A stretch of DNA of 64,000 nt from positions 12,525,194-12,589,193 of the forward strand of contig OX328102.1 of assembly GCA_946811185.2 (NCBI GenBank), read 5' to 3'. Under the pieces are notes generated by a model, which saw nothing but the letters and a program-made list of their open reading frames with translations, did not search any database and was not told the DNA's origin. This document shows positions 53,250-63,810 of the stretch, in pieces. This stretch comes from Hippopus hippopus. Its lineage: Eukaryota; Mollusca; Bivalvia; Cardiida; Cardiidae. Position 1 is the first letter of the stretch; the number at the start of each line of letters is the position of its first letter. Both the position numbers and the translations under genes were made by a program.

Positions 53250-53383
53250 TGTTCTTTGGCTGCCTAGAATGGTCCAACAATGAAGATAAACTCCTCTATG
53301 TGGCTGAGAAAAAATACAAGAAAGCCGTCTCATATTTTGCTAAACCTAGTGAGGAAGAGAAGTCCACAGTAGAAACTGAGCCA
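53250..53383 (+). CDS. APEH: APEH exon
   Basis: Acceptor tttccag, donor GAGCCA|gtaaaa (weak), phase 1 in and 0 out. Encodes FFGCLEWSNNEDKLLYVAEK and KKYKKAVSYF, a highly conserved APEH propeller stretch, then an acidic linker. Confidence 0.9.
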
Positions 53384-53424
53384 GTAAAATTTCAAAATCT
53401 CTTATGTTTGTTGTTTGTGTATGT

Positions 53425-53489
53425 GCCTGTCTGTCTGTTTCTTTTTCACTCTGTCTCTCTGTCAGTCTCTGTCTCTCTGTCAATCTCTG

Positions 53490-53530
<41 letters not shown>

Positions 53531-53600
53531 CTCTGTCTCTCTCAGTCTGTCTGTCTCTGTCTCTCTCTTTTTCTGTCACTCTCTCTCTCTTTCTGTCTTC
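53425..53600. repeat. CT/GTCTCT microsatellite
   Basis: Tctctctctctctct runs mixed with ctgtctctgt units; any frame through it is Ser/Leu-rich and spurious. Starts about 40 bp after the APEH donor. Confidence 0.9.
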
Positions 53601-53813
53601 ATCTCATGATTATCATGATTATCTCTTGTCAACATCATTATATCTTAATCTGTCAGCAAGTCAATCTGTTAGTTTATCTCTATGCTTGCCTTCCATCTCT
53701 GCCTCTACATGTAGGTTTTTGTGTAACTTTTGATAATCTGAATATATTGGTAATTTACAGTCATCACTTTGTCCTCAGATTCTCAAGTAATACTGTATTT
53801 TTTGTGACTTCAG

Positions 53814-53951
53814 GGTGAGGAGTTTGTGATGAAAGAAGAATGGGGAGAGGGGTTTGTGGGAAAACATATCCCAGTATTATGTGTGTTGACTGTCACAACA
53901 GGGGAGATAACTGTGGTCGAAGGTGTTCCAGAAAATATTTCAGCAGGATTG
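53814..53951 (+). CDS. APEH: APEH exon
   Basis: Acceptor gacttcag, donor GGATTG|gtaagt, 46 codons, phase 0. Encodes GEEFVMKEEWGEGFVGKHIP and VVEGVPENISAGL, matching the EDWGE..V.KSIPVLCVLD region. Confidence 0.92.
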
Positions 53952-54033
53952 GTAAGTTCAAAACCTATCATTTTAACTGCATTTGTCACCTGCAAATACC
54001 TTCAATATGGCTAAGATATGTAGGATCTGACAT

Positions 54034-54385
54034 GAGTGGGCTTTTGAGATAAGATTTTATTAAACGAGTCAAGGGAAATGTTATTAAGCGAGCCTTTGGC
54101 GAGCTTAATAACATTTTTCCTTGACGAGTTTAATAAAATTTTATCTCAAACGTCCACGAATATCAGATTCTTTTTATCACATAACGACATTTCACAAAAT
54201 ATAGATTAAATGATGTTAAAAAAAAATATTCATAAATGCACCCGCAGTAATATCCATAAGACCCATTCACTTCTATGCAATACGTACAAAATAACGTCAA
54301 AAATAATAGTGATATTAAACATGTATGAGATAAGAAAATTCGTAATGGGTATATTACACTGAAAACAAGGGAGGTTATGTGATTA
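54034..54385. mobile_element. Palindromic element F, copy 1
   Basis: About 100 bp near-perfect palindrome: gagataagattttattaaac on the left, gtttaataaaattttatctc on the right, centred near gcctttggcg at 54092. The tail to 54385 includes tttttatcacataacgacat and gaaaacaagggaggtta. Confidence 0.7.
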
Positions 54386-54410
54386 AAAAGTCTTGATGTA
54401 TGGTACAGAG

Positions 54411-54598
54411 TTAACCTTTTACCTTACATTCTCGAGTGTTAACCATGAGGAAGAACCTTTTGAAAGCATTGTGGGTAAAGGAAAAAATACTGGTGACCAG
54501 TATTTTTTCTCCTTTTACCACTATGTTTTCGACCCTACCAAAGACAAGTTCTATCATTTGAGTCACTTATGAATTGTCACATTCAAATTGTCGTCATG
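54411..54598 (+). repeat. Pal-MITE (A+B), truncated arm B
   Basis: TTAA 54411-54414, core ctggtgaccag, arm B lost after gaattgtcac; joined to a GTAGATC palindrome half (54599-54645). Confidence 0.75.
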
Positions 54599-54654
54599 GA
54601 CGTGCAGTCTGATCTTAGATCTACATTGCCCAGTGGTGTGGGCCTTATTTATTT

Positions 54655-55107
54655 ACATTTCTTTACCAAACAAGAAAGTTTTAGACTCGTTCAAATTTAA
54701 TGAATGATTGATTCAGCAGTGTTTTACGCCACTTTCAGCATTATTTCAGTCATATCAAGGTGAGAGGTGACAGCTCACATTTTCATGATTATATGTCTTG
54801 GGTCTCACCAGCACTAGGCTAGAGTTCTGAAGTTTTGTGCCCAAGGACGCTCCCAGGAAAAACCCAGTACCCCAGGTGAGACTCTAACCTGGGGCATACA
54901 GATTACAAGTTCTACACTCTACAATTTGTCCATATTAAAAGTACTTGCAGATGGCAAGTTAGATATATCTCAATGGGATTTGTTTTTGATAGGGTAGAAA
55001 ACATGAGGAGAAAATGCTGTTAACTGACATATTTTTTTCCCATAATGTTTTCAAAGACTTAATTCTCCAGGGTCATTTAAACAAGGGATTGCTTTGTATA
55101 GGGTTAA
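54655..55107 (-). repeat. Pal-MITE (B+A) split by another repeat
   Basis: B-arm start 54655-54700 and remainder 54921-55107 (ending ttgtatagggttaa) flank a TGGTGTTTAACGCCG-type repeat at 54703-54920. Confidence 0.7.
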
Positions 55108-55364
55108 TTCTGTTTTAATTTGAAGTATCAAAAATAGCCATGTGATTGGCTCAAACATATTGTCATAGGGAGGTCAAAGGTCCATATCCCAGTGGAAGAG
55201 GACTCGTTTTGATATAGCATATTGATGAGCTGCCACCTCATTTAATGATATATATGGAGTACCTACCTGCCGTGTTCCTAGAAATAGAAAGGGTTTGACT
55301 CCGAATGTAAACATGCGCCAGACATAAGTTTGCATTTCAGATAAAACTGTTAAATAAAACTAGA

Positions 55365-55670
55365 AAGATGTTACCAAGGGAGCCTTTGGTGGGCTTTATT
55401 AAATTTTGTATAGATTAGTATAATAAAATCTTATCCTAACTGCAAACAAATCTCAAATTCTTTTTATCACATAGCATTATCTCACTAATTGTAGGTAAGG
55501 AAATAATGAGGGATTCACGCATATATTGGAATTTCCTCTGCAATTACATGTAGTAGAGTGACGTCAGATATTATGATGTCACGTAATGCTTATCTGAAAC
55601 ATGTGTAACAGAAGAAAACTTATATTAGCTGTATTACACTGAAAACAAGGGAGGTTTTTTGATGAAATAG
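55365..55670. mobile_element. Palindromic element F, copy 2 (eroded)
   Basis: Shares gttaccaagggagcctttgg, ttctttttatcacatagca and gaaaacaagggaggtt with the 54034 copy; the palindrome is decayed. Confidence 0.6.
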
Positions 55671-55747
55671 GTTTCAGATGAAATCAGCTGACCTTTTTAA
55701 CGATGGATTGACTGTAAAATAAACAAACACTTGACTTTTTATTATAG

Positions 55748-55839
55748 GGTAGATGGTTACCAGGTGATGACAAAATATTGTTTACAGGCTTTGACCATGA
55801 ACCCTATAGGCTTGGAATTATTTATTGTCCAATCAGAAA
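55748..55839 (+). CDS. APEH: APEH exon
   Basis: Acceptor tattatag, donor AGAAA|gtatgt, phase 0 in and 2 out. Encodes GRWLPGDDKILFTGFDHEPY then RLGIIYCPIR, matching W.PGD..VVFVGW.HEP.RLGI.YC.NR. Confidence 0.92.
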
Positions 55840-56164
55840 GTATGTAGTTTAATTATTTTCCCCCTCATTTTTCATCTTATTCAAAAATGACTTTCTTTTC
55901 TGAAAATGTAATAATTAACCTGTCCACACACTAGTGGTTACCAATCACTTTCATCATAGTTATTTGCCAAGCATTTTTCAGGTAATTTCTTTTGAAATCA
56001 ACAATTTTTCAGTGTTTGAAAAAATGCATTTTACTCGTTACTCCAGACAGACAATACCTTTTTGTCTTGCCGTTGACAACTTGAGAACATTGTGGCTTAT
56101 TCAGATACCTTCAGGTAATTCAGCTGTCATAGGTTCAGTCCCTTGCTTAGCTGAATTCTGAGTA

Positions 56165-57035
56165 CAGTCAAACCTGTATAAGACAGCCAGCTCTGGGACT
56201 GACCCAAAGTGGCTGTCTTATACAGGTGGCTGTCTTATCCAGGTTCTATAACCGAGGTGACTCATTACGTCCTGCATGTTATAAATACGGTACCATGTAC
56301 ATGTACATGTATATTACATCGCTATATTCATGAGACACATAGATTGTTCCATTTAGGACTTTTATTTAATGAATAAACAAAGTTTGATTTACAAATGTAT
56401 ACGTATTTTGAAAGTGGGAAAAAAAAAAAATTAATATCAAAAACATTACATGTACAGTACAGTATATACAAAGTCATACTAAGTCTTTTGAAAACACTGT
56501 GGGAGTAGGAGAAATTGCTCGTAACAAGCAATTTATCTTTTCTCACAGTGTCATAATTGAATAATCTCACCTGTCAAACTGCGACAATCTCCGACCCATT
56601 TTAAGGCTGAAGGGTGTTGTTTGTTTCCAGCTAATCATCTTCTTTATAGTACATGTATTTGGTGGTCATAAAACGATTTACAAATGACCAATTATTGATT
56701 TCATTGTCTAATCAAGCCAAGTCAGCGACATTAAACCCTTAACACAGGACTATGTTGGTCGGGTTTCCCGATCAGTAAACAAAAATGGCAGCGGCGTTTT
56801 CGATCTTTTTACCCGAGTCTACAAGTTTGAAAACCGGCCATCATAAAATCTTGGTGGCGCATTTATGCAGGTTTCGGCCGATTTCGGACCCAAAAGTACT
56901 GACGTTGGCCGGGTCATGCAGGTGGCGCTCTTATCAAGGTTCATTTTAGAGTAAATTGCATTGGGGATGTTCGGAAGTGTCTCACTTAGGCAGGTGGCGC
57001 TCTTATACAGGTGGCAGATCGGGCAGGTTTGACTG
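56165..57035. mobile_element. TIR element (CAGTCAAACCTG ends)
   Basis: Ends cagtcaaacctgtataagac and ggcaggtttgactg are inverted. Inside are repeated gtggctgtcttatacaggtgg and ggtggcgctcttat phrases, and an eroded Pal-MITE core at about 56478-56560. No transposase found. Confidence 0.6.
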
Positions 57036-57061
57036 CATTGAGGATGGTCATTGTGAAAGGA

Positions 57062-57288
57062 TTAACCCTTTACCACAGAATCCTGACTTTTAACAGCCCT
57101 AGGGAAGATGGCTTTGAAAACATTGTTGGAAAAGGAGAAAATGCTGTAACCAGCATTTTCACCTTTTCCTACAATGTTTTCAAAATTTTTAAAAACAAAT
57201 TTTAATTTTTGAGTCACATTTATTTTGTAGTCAGCAAGTGCTTTCAACTCATTCAAGTCTAAAATTTTGTTGTGTGGTAAAGGGTTAA
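57062..57288 (+). repeat. Pal-MITE (A+B)
   Basis: TTAA at both ends; core lacks two central bases (atgctgtaaccagcat). Confidence 0.88.
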
Positions 57289-57309
57289 TTACACTGTCAC
57301 TGCTGAACC

Positions 57310-57445
57310 ATGTTGAGTCACTGTTTATGTGAGAAAGCAGCTGCTTGAAGAAAATGTTGTGCAAAGTACTGGTAAAAGAAATGTCATGAGAGCATGGATA
57401 GGTCCACTGGCCATGATGATTAAACTGAAATAATGTTTAAAATAG
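57310..57445 (+). repeat. SINE 3' fragment
   Basis: Gtgcaaagtactggtaaaag and gagcatggataggtccactgg match the body of 58128-58440. Confidence 0.55.
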
Positions 57446-57532
57446 TTTTAAACACTGAAAGACAATTTGAGAACATCAAGGCAAAAGAAAAAGTAGCAAT
57501 GGCTCAATATGAACATAATGCTTTCGCTGCTA

Positions 57533-57722
57533 AAACACTTTACAAAACAGTCCCAAGTTTTAATGATCTTGATGTAGAAAGCTTTGGAAAACATTGCAGA
57601 AAAAGGAGAAAATGCTAGTAAACAGTATAGTACTGTTCCAAAGGCAAATTTCAGCTTTTGAGCCACATTAAATTTGTCATCCACAAATGCTTTTGATGAG
57701 AGTAAAATTATGTCATTTGTTT
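57533..57722 (+). repeat. Pal-MITE (A+B), deleted core
   Basis: Arm A acactttacaaaacagtccc; hairpin right arm missing; arm B to gtcatttgttt. Confidence 0.7.
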
Positions 57723-57796
57723 CCAGTTTGGACCTGTCCGAGTCTTTTATTTACACTCTAAAAATGTTCCTTCCATTTACCTGATATTCTTAGAGT

Positions 57797-58024
57797 CAGC
57801 CCTTTACCAAACAATCCTATATTTTCATAACAGTGATGAACAAGGCTACTGAAAACAGTGTGTGAAATAGAGTAATTGATGGTATCCTTCATTTTCTCCT
57901 TCTCATTCATTTTTTTTCTGTTGTTTGAAGGACAAATCAAATTGTTTTAGCCAAACTGAATTTGTTGTCTGTAAAATTAATGTTTCTAATTTGGACAACT
58001 CTAAAATTTTGTTATTTGGTAAAT
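57797..58024 (+). repeat. Pal-MITE (A+B), eroded
   Basis: Agccctttaccaaacaatcc to ttgttatttggtaaat; core largely changed. Confidence 0.7.
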
Positions 58025-58127
58025 ACATGTAGTTAAATTGTCTTTTGTAGGGCCATGTTGTACATATTAGATGTGAAAACAGGAAACTGTAGTAAGTTAA
58101 CTTTGTTTTATTGTCATGCCAGGGTTA

Positions 58128-58440
58128 CATGCTGAGGCTTGTAGCCCAGTCTGTAGTGATAAGGACTTGAGACAAGGGGTTGCAGGTTTAAATACCCAGC
58201 TCAGCTAATTTCTGTCCAAAGATTGATGATAGTCATTGCAACAGGATTCATTACTGCTGATCTTTGTTTCGAAGGTGGTTATGTGCAAAGCTGCTTGGGA
58301 AGAATATTGTGCAAAGTACTTGTAAAAGAAACTCCAGAAAAGCATGAATAAATCATTGGCCTATACAGTATAACCGAAATAATGTTGAAAACGTGGTTAA
58401 ACCCCAAACAAAGAGTCAAACAAATTACAAGGGGAGGCAG
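58128..58440 (+). mobile_element. tRNA-derived SINE-like repeat
   Basis: B-box-like ggttgcaggtttaaatacc near 58180 and a body shared with 38320 and 57310; tail aagagtcaaacaaattaca. Confidence 0.55.
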
Positions 58441-58466
58441 CACAAAGTAGAAGGTTTGATTGGTGT

Positions 58467-58685
58467 TTAACTCTTTACCAAACTACAAACTTCTAGACTG
58501 GTCCAAGTTGAAATTTTATTACAATTTCATTGAGGCTAAATTGATTGGATTTGTGCTTGAAAAGGTAGAAAACACCGTGGAAAAGGGAGAAACTGCTGGT
58601 TACCAGCATTTTCTCCTTTTCACACAATTTTTTCAAAAGCACTCTACCTCAGGATTGTTAATAATCAGGATTGTGTGGTATAACA
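58467..58685 (-). repeat. Pal-MITE (B+A)
   Basis: TTAA 58467-58470; core gctggttaccagcat; ends ggattgtgtggtata. Confidence 0.85.
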
Positions 58686-58983
58686 TTCAGAGAGATGTGT
58701 GTACTGTAGTTAAATTGATTTTGTTACCACCTTCAGTTCTTGAGAAGTAGTAGAACCCACGTGTAATGACCTGTACTGTTTTCCATAAGCTAAAGAGCTA
58801 GATGGGGGAGTAATTTTCAGGAAAATAACAACCCTTATTGAAATGGACTGTTGTTTGGTCTTTAGGTGTATCCCCTTTGAAAACATAGTGGCAAAAAAAA
58901 CTTTTAACAAATGGCACCTTTTCTAGGTTGATTATCCCAATTTTACAAGGATGTTTGTTTTCGGTGTTGTCTGTTGTTTCTAG

Positions 58984-59143
58984 AAATAACAGGTTAATGA
59001 AATCAAACCATATATTTGCAGCATCTATTACCCCACCAGACAGGGCATCCAAATGTCCCATTCTATCACCGGACCAAAAAAGTTTTGTGTTTGTAGATAC
59101 AAACAAAAATGGACCTCATATGCAATGCAGTCGCTTGCTGAAG
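58984..59143 (+). CDS. APEH: APEH exon
   Basis: Acceptor tttctag, donor CTGAAG|gtatgt, phase 2 in and 0 out. Encodes NNRLMKSNHIFAASITPPDR, CPILSPDQKSFVFVDTNK and MQCSRLLK, matching CSPRLSPDQ..IVYL and QCS.L. Confidence 0.92.
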
Positions 59144-59184
59144 GTATGTGTATGGACAGGGTAGAACTAATCAAATGAACCCAT

Positions 59185-59495
59185 AAATCCTTCCCCGCAA
59201 AAAATCCAGTGTTTTTTAACAAACATGGAGAAGAGGGCTTTTAAAAAACATTGTTGGAAAAGAATAAAAAGCTGGTGACTCCTTACCATACAAAAAAAAA
59301 AAGAATTGTTCAAGTTTAAAATGTTTGTAAGTTGCAAATGCAAATGCTTTCTACTAGAACAAAATTTTTTAAATAGTAATTTAATATGGCTCAAGTGATG
59401 AAATTAGTTTTTAAAGGGGTAGAAAGTAATTTTGAGACAGGGAGAAAATGCTTCTTGCCAGCATTTTCTCTCTTTCCCACAGTGTTTTCAAAAGA
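59185..59495. repeat. Pal-MITE fragments
   Basis: Arm A piece 59185-59276, B-like piece from 59277, and a B plus core piece 59380-59495 (gcttcttgccagcattttct). Confidence 0.6.
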
Positions 59496-59790
59496 TGAGT
59501 CAAAGAAATTTAGTTGGAATCAATCCGTTTTCAACATTTATTTAAGAAGCTGGTCAAATGACAACAGGAAGCTGTTTTGGTATAAAGTAAGAACCAGTCT
59601 TTATCAGACATAATAAACTTGACTCAAAGCAGCCCGCACTGGTTACAATCAGCAGTGACAACAAAAAGCACATGTTACAAACCAGACAAACCCAGCTAGC
59701 ATGTTGTTCAGACAAACACACTGAGCCATCCATCTCAATAGAAATACTGCCTCTGTTGATATACTGACACAAGCACCCCAACATTTTACC
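59496..59790. other. APEH intron, nothing recognised
   Basis: No exon or repeat family seen. Confidence 0.5.
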
Positions 59791-59980
59791 TTAACTCTTT
59801 ACTACACAACAAAATTAAGGACTTGTCCAAACTGAATGCATTTTGCAGATGATATAGTAAATGTGGCACAGATAATGGGACTTATCTGTTAAAGGTTAGA
59901 AAACATTGTGGGAAAAGGTGAAAATGCTGGTAACCAGCTTTTTCTCCTTTTCCCACAATGTTTTTAAAAGCTTTTCTTTT
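59791..59980 (-). repeat. Pal-MITE (B + truncated A)
   Basis: TTAA 59791-59794; good core; breaks off in a T tract. Confidence 0.8.
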
Positions 59981-60147
59981 TTTTTGCAAAGGGAGGTAAT
60001 TACGCTAGCCATAACAAGAGTGGTAATAGAATGTAACAGGATAAAGAATATTTCAAATGTAATTTTTATAGCTGTATTTCATTCGGAGTCCTATATTTAC
60101 CATTAAAGTATTGCATTGTATTGCTTTAGCCCTCATATTATATTTGA

Positions 60148-60914
60148 CTAGGTTGGCGCCAGCCAAAAATTTTTAGTAGCCAAAATTGTTGTTGGGCAAA
60201 GCCTGTCGATGAACCTGATCACTGTGACCTGTTCTTTGATTGTGGTATTTCCTGAGTATTACATGACATTGAGCCATGTATGATCAGCATATACATCTAT
60301 AGCTTTGTAGCACTGATAGATCTATGAATTTTCAAGTCTTTCAGGTTTTTTTTTTTTTTTTAATATTTCTGATGTTCCATCACATATAATAGAGAGCAAA
60401 GTCAACAAAAGTCAGCTGCAAAATCCTGTGCTTGTAGGCTGATGAATTATTTAAAGTTCCGTAAATTCAACAATATGTGTTTTTTTTTATCAGTCAAGTC
60501 AAGTATTTCAGAAAAATACCGCAATTGATGCCCTCAAATTTACTTGATAAGCAAAAGTTAAAACTCGATTAATTCCTTCAGCACTAACGTCCAAAAAATT
60601 GCGATTGCTCCTGTGTTCTATTTATAGTACAAGACTATCCCACCCGGTAACTGGCACTTCGTCTATCAGATAGTTAAGGGAGATGCAAGGGTTATCAGCA
60701 AAGGATACCCGGTATATGATAAGCAAGTTGAAGTACATTGATTTAACAGGTTAGGAAGTGTTCAATATACAAAACTGATAAAAAATTCACGGTCGACGAT
60801 TTTATCTCATCACATTTTCACAATCACCAATATCGGCTCTTTTTGTTGTTTTAGTCGCCAGCTGAAAAAGTTAATCGCCAATGGCGATTTTGGCGATCGG
60901 TAACGCCAACCTAG
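60148..60914. mobile_element. TIR element (CTAGGTTGGCG) with 5 bp duplication
   Basis: Ends ctaggttggcgccagcc and taacgccaacctag are inverted; tttga flanks both sides (60143-60147, 60915-60919). Both ends also carry agccaaaat / cgattttggcg sub-repeats. No ORF; non-autonomous DNA transposon of unknown superfamily. Confidence 0.65.
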
Positions 60915-60917
60915 TTT

Positions 60918-61179
60918 GACCCATGCTCTGGCAAAAGGAGGGTTAATGCATCTCCGTAATCCATCATACCAAGCAAGCCGTCACATACTAGAGGATCTGC
61001 AACAGCCACTTTTTTTAACAACCTACTTATTCATGAGGTAGACTGATCCTTGGACATACACAAAATTGACCAATAGCGAAAAGTTTCACCCAAGGTCAGC
61101 CTGCATGGACTGCGCAGGCTGACCTGGGTCAAAACTTTTTGCAGATGCATTAAGCCCCCTTTTCACAGAGCATGGCTCA
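60918..61179 (+). repeat. GAGCC-MITE, full copy
   Basis: Ends gacccatgctctgg and cagagcatggctca. It stops 17 bp before an APEH exon, so only the pyrimidine tract separates them. Confidence 0.82.
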
Positions 61180-61196
61180 TTTCTATTCTGTTTCAG

Positions 61197-61254
61197 TATG
61201 ATTTGGAAACACAGACCACCACAGTAATCACAGAAGAAATAGGGTCTGTCAAAG
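61197..61254 (+). CDS. APEH: APEH exon (last in window)
   Basis: Acceptor ctgtttcag, donor AAAG|gtttgt, phase 0 in and 1 out. Encodes YDLETQTTTVITEEIGSVK, matching YDW.T....VVVD. The next exon is beyond the window. Confidence 0.85.
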
Positions 61255-61390
61255 GTTTGTTTAGTTTTCTTAGACTGTCAAAGTCTTCTCTTTCATTAAC
61301 TCTTATCCCGCTAAATAAGTTATATTAAATCTTCAAACCACATTTTATTATTTCAAAATTATTTGTTGGGGAAAAATTTTTTTTTTTATC

Positions 61391-61500
61391 GGACAGTGTA
61401 GATCCAAGATCAGACTGCTCGTTCTATGCAGTCTGATCTTGATCTACACTGTCCACAAAAGGTCATTGAGTTGCGCTTAGCAGCCTGAGGGTTAATTGGA
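61391..61500 (+). repeat. GTAGATC palindrome
   Basis: Gtgtagatccaagatcagac and its inverse; a near-perfect hairpin of about 28 bp per arm. Confidence 0.8.
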
Positions 61501-61554
61501 TTGTATGTTGGACGCAGAAATCTGCATTCCTTAAAATGGCTGATTATTATTTTT

Positions 61555-63094
61555 AGCTCACCTGAGCACAAAGTGCTCAGAGTGAGCTATTGTGATCACT
61601 CACCGTCCGTCGGTGTCCGTCGTCCGACCGTCCGTCGTCCGTTCACATTTCTTTGTTTACACTCTAGCATCTACAAATATCAACCAATCACCACCAAACT
61701 TGGTCAAAATATATATGACTATAAGATCTTGGATGAGTTCGATTATGGGTCTAATCGGACCAGAACGACTGGAGTTATTTGCCCTTGAATTAGAAAAATT
61801 GCTATATTTGCATTTGTTTACACTCTAGCATCTACAATTTTTAACCAATCAGCACTAAACTTTGCCAAAATATATATAACCATAAGATCTTGGATGAGTT
61901 CGATTATGGGTCTAATCGGACCAGAATATCTGGAGTTATTAGCCCTTGAATTAGAAAAATTGCTATATTTGTTTACACTCTAGCATCTACAATTATTAAC
62001 CAGTCGGCACCAAACTTGGTCAAAATATATATGACCATAAGATCTCAGATGAGTTTGATTATGGGTGTAATCGGACCAGAACAACTGGAGTTATTTGCCT
62101 TTGAATTAGAGAAATTGCTATATTTGACTCTGTTTACACTCTAACATCTACAATTATCAACCAATCAGTACCAAACTTGGTCAAAATATATATGACTGTA
62201 AGATCTCGGATGAGTTCGATTATGGGTGTAATCGGACCAGAACAACTGGAGTTATTTGCCCTTGAATTAGAAAGTTCTTTAGAATAGTTCTTAGTCCGGG
62301 GCATAACTTTGTCATCTCCAGTCCGATTGACTTGAAACTTGGCACTTGTGTTTGTTGCAATAATACAGAGTGCAGTGTGAAAGAACCATAACTCTACCTC
62401 GTACTGTCTATGAGTTATTTCCCTTTGATCATCATTTTTACAGCATTTTCTGCTCGTCTGGAATATAACTTTGTCTTCTACAGCCTGAACATCTTCAAAT
62501 TTGATATGCATGATTGTTGAAAAATTATGGAGTGCAGTGCACAAGAACCATAACTCTTCCTAGCACAAATTTTGAGTTATTCCTTTGACCTATATTTTTA
62601 TAGCATTTCTTGCTTGTCCAGAGCAAAACTAAGTAGGAATGACTTGAAATTTGGTATGCTTATTTGTTGCAATATTTGGAAGTGCAGTGCACAAGAATTG
62701 TAACTCTACCTTGTGCTGTCTTTGAGTTATTTCCCTTTGAATGTCATTTTTACAGCATTTAGTGCCTGTCCGGTATATAACTTTGTCATCTCAAGTCAGA
62801 ACGACTTCATACTTGGTATGCATGTTTGTTGCAATATTACGGAGTACAGTGCACAAGAACAATAACTCTACCTAGCGCGGATTTTGCGTAATTCCACTTT
62901 GATCTTCATTTTTACAGTATTTCTTGCTTGTCCGGAACGGAACTTCGAAGTCTCAAGTCAAATTGCGACAATTTGCTGCTCTTGTTTCATTATCATTTGG
63001 CCTTGAACCTTGATATTTGGTATTTCTCTTTATTTTAGACTTTTACTGCTTGGTACTCAGGTGAGCGATATAGGACCATCATGGTCCTCTTGTT
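61555..63094. mobile_element. Chimeric HINE/pearl-like element
   Basis: Outer ends agctcacctgagcacaaagt and caggtgagcgatataggacc plus tcctcttgtt. Left array: four units of 155-162 bp (gtttacactctagcatctac at 61655, 61817, 61972, 62127). Right part 62290-62990 is made of beta units of element C, including its ctgctcttgtttc end. Confidence 0.75.
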
Positions 63095-63348
63095 CTGTAT
63101 ATATACTTGTTGATTAAGACATAAATTTCAATACCTGGGTAAAGAATTTATTTTTCAATGATGTATTGAACATTAAGAGAAAGCTTACTGCTAACTACTT
63201 TCTTTCCAATGTTGGGTTGTTGTGCAAACCAAATAAAAATAAACCATGCATTTGGGCAAGTTTTGACTTTTTAGTTGCAAATGCTATGAAAATGGACATG
63301 ACTTAAAATGTTATTGTCTTGTAAAGAGGTATATACTGAACAAAGAAA

Positions 63349-63810
63349 TGAGCTATGCTCCGGCAAAAGGGAATTTTGTGCATCAAGCAAGTCATTGCAC
63401 AAATTGTGGTGTCCATGGCTGTGTGGTGTCCGTAGTTGTGAGGTAGAGCATCGCCCTCGTAACATTAAGGTCCCAAGTTCGATACCTGGGAGCGGGTGTC
63501 AACTTAGGGATTTTTCAGTGGCCCACACATTCGGCGCGAGTACTGGTGTAGTTCCCGAGAAGCAGACTGGAGGGAGATTAGTATAAGTTGTAAGAACTTG
63601 TTTCTCAGTCGATGTAAAATAAATATGTTTAAATATGGATCCATAAAGTCTATCTGACAAACTATTGAGGTGAAATGGTCTTTTGGCATGGAGAAAATTC
63701 ACCTATAGCAAAATGTTTTGACACAAGACAGCCTGTACTGACTGCTCAAGCTGACCTTGGTCAGTACTTTTTGAAGATGCATTAAATACCCTCTTCACAA
63801 AGTATGGCTT
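63349..63810 (+). repeat. GAGCC-MITE split by a SINE
   Basis: Left part 63349-63405 (gagctatgctccggcaaaag), right part 63634-63810 (atggatccataaagtctatc to aagtatggctta). Confidence 0.75.
63405..63634 (+). mobile_element. tRNA-derived SINE
   Basis: A-box-like gttgtgaggtagagcatcg, B-box-like aagttcgatacc (63475-63486), body to cgatgtaaaataaatatg. Same family as 40776. Inserted in a GAGCC-MITE. Confidence 0.8.

Larger units (their letters stand above)
31711..61254 (+). other. APEH: Acylaminoacyl-peptidase gene, N-terminal half
   Basis: Eight phase-consistent exons encode about 328 residues that align along the N-terminal part of APEH (acyl-peptide hydrolase, S9C family). This cytosolic enzyme removes N-acylated amino acids from short peptides. 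Diagnostic stretches are TQRDLERGEKITFSRSYF, FGCLEWSNNEDKLLYVAEKK, IPVLCVLTVTTGEITVVEGV followed by PENIS, HEPYRLGI and CPILSPDQKSFVFVDT, the beta-propeller domain. The catalytic Ser-Asp-His hydrolase domain is expected right of the window. The start is uncertain: either exon 31711-31716 (ATG ACG) spliced over 13.4 kb, or an ATG at 45128. A large Tc1 element and a 2.1 kb HINE element lie in one intron. Confidence 0.85.

Noticed and set aside
53120..53818. A 232-codon Ser/Leu-rich plus-strand frame
   Set aside because: It joins an APEH exon to a CT microsatellite and intron; only 53250-53383 is coding.
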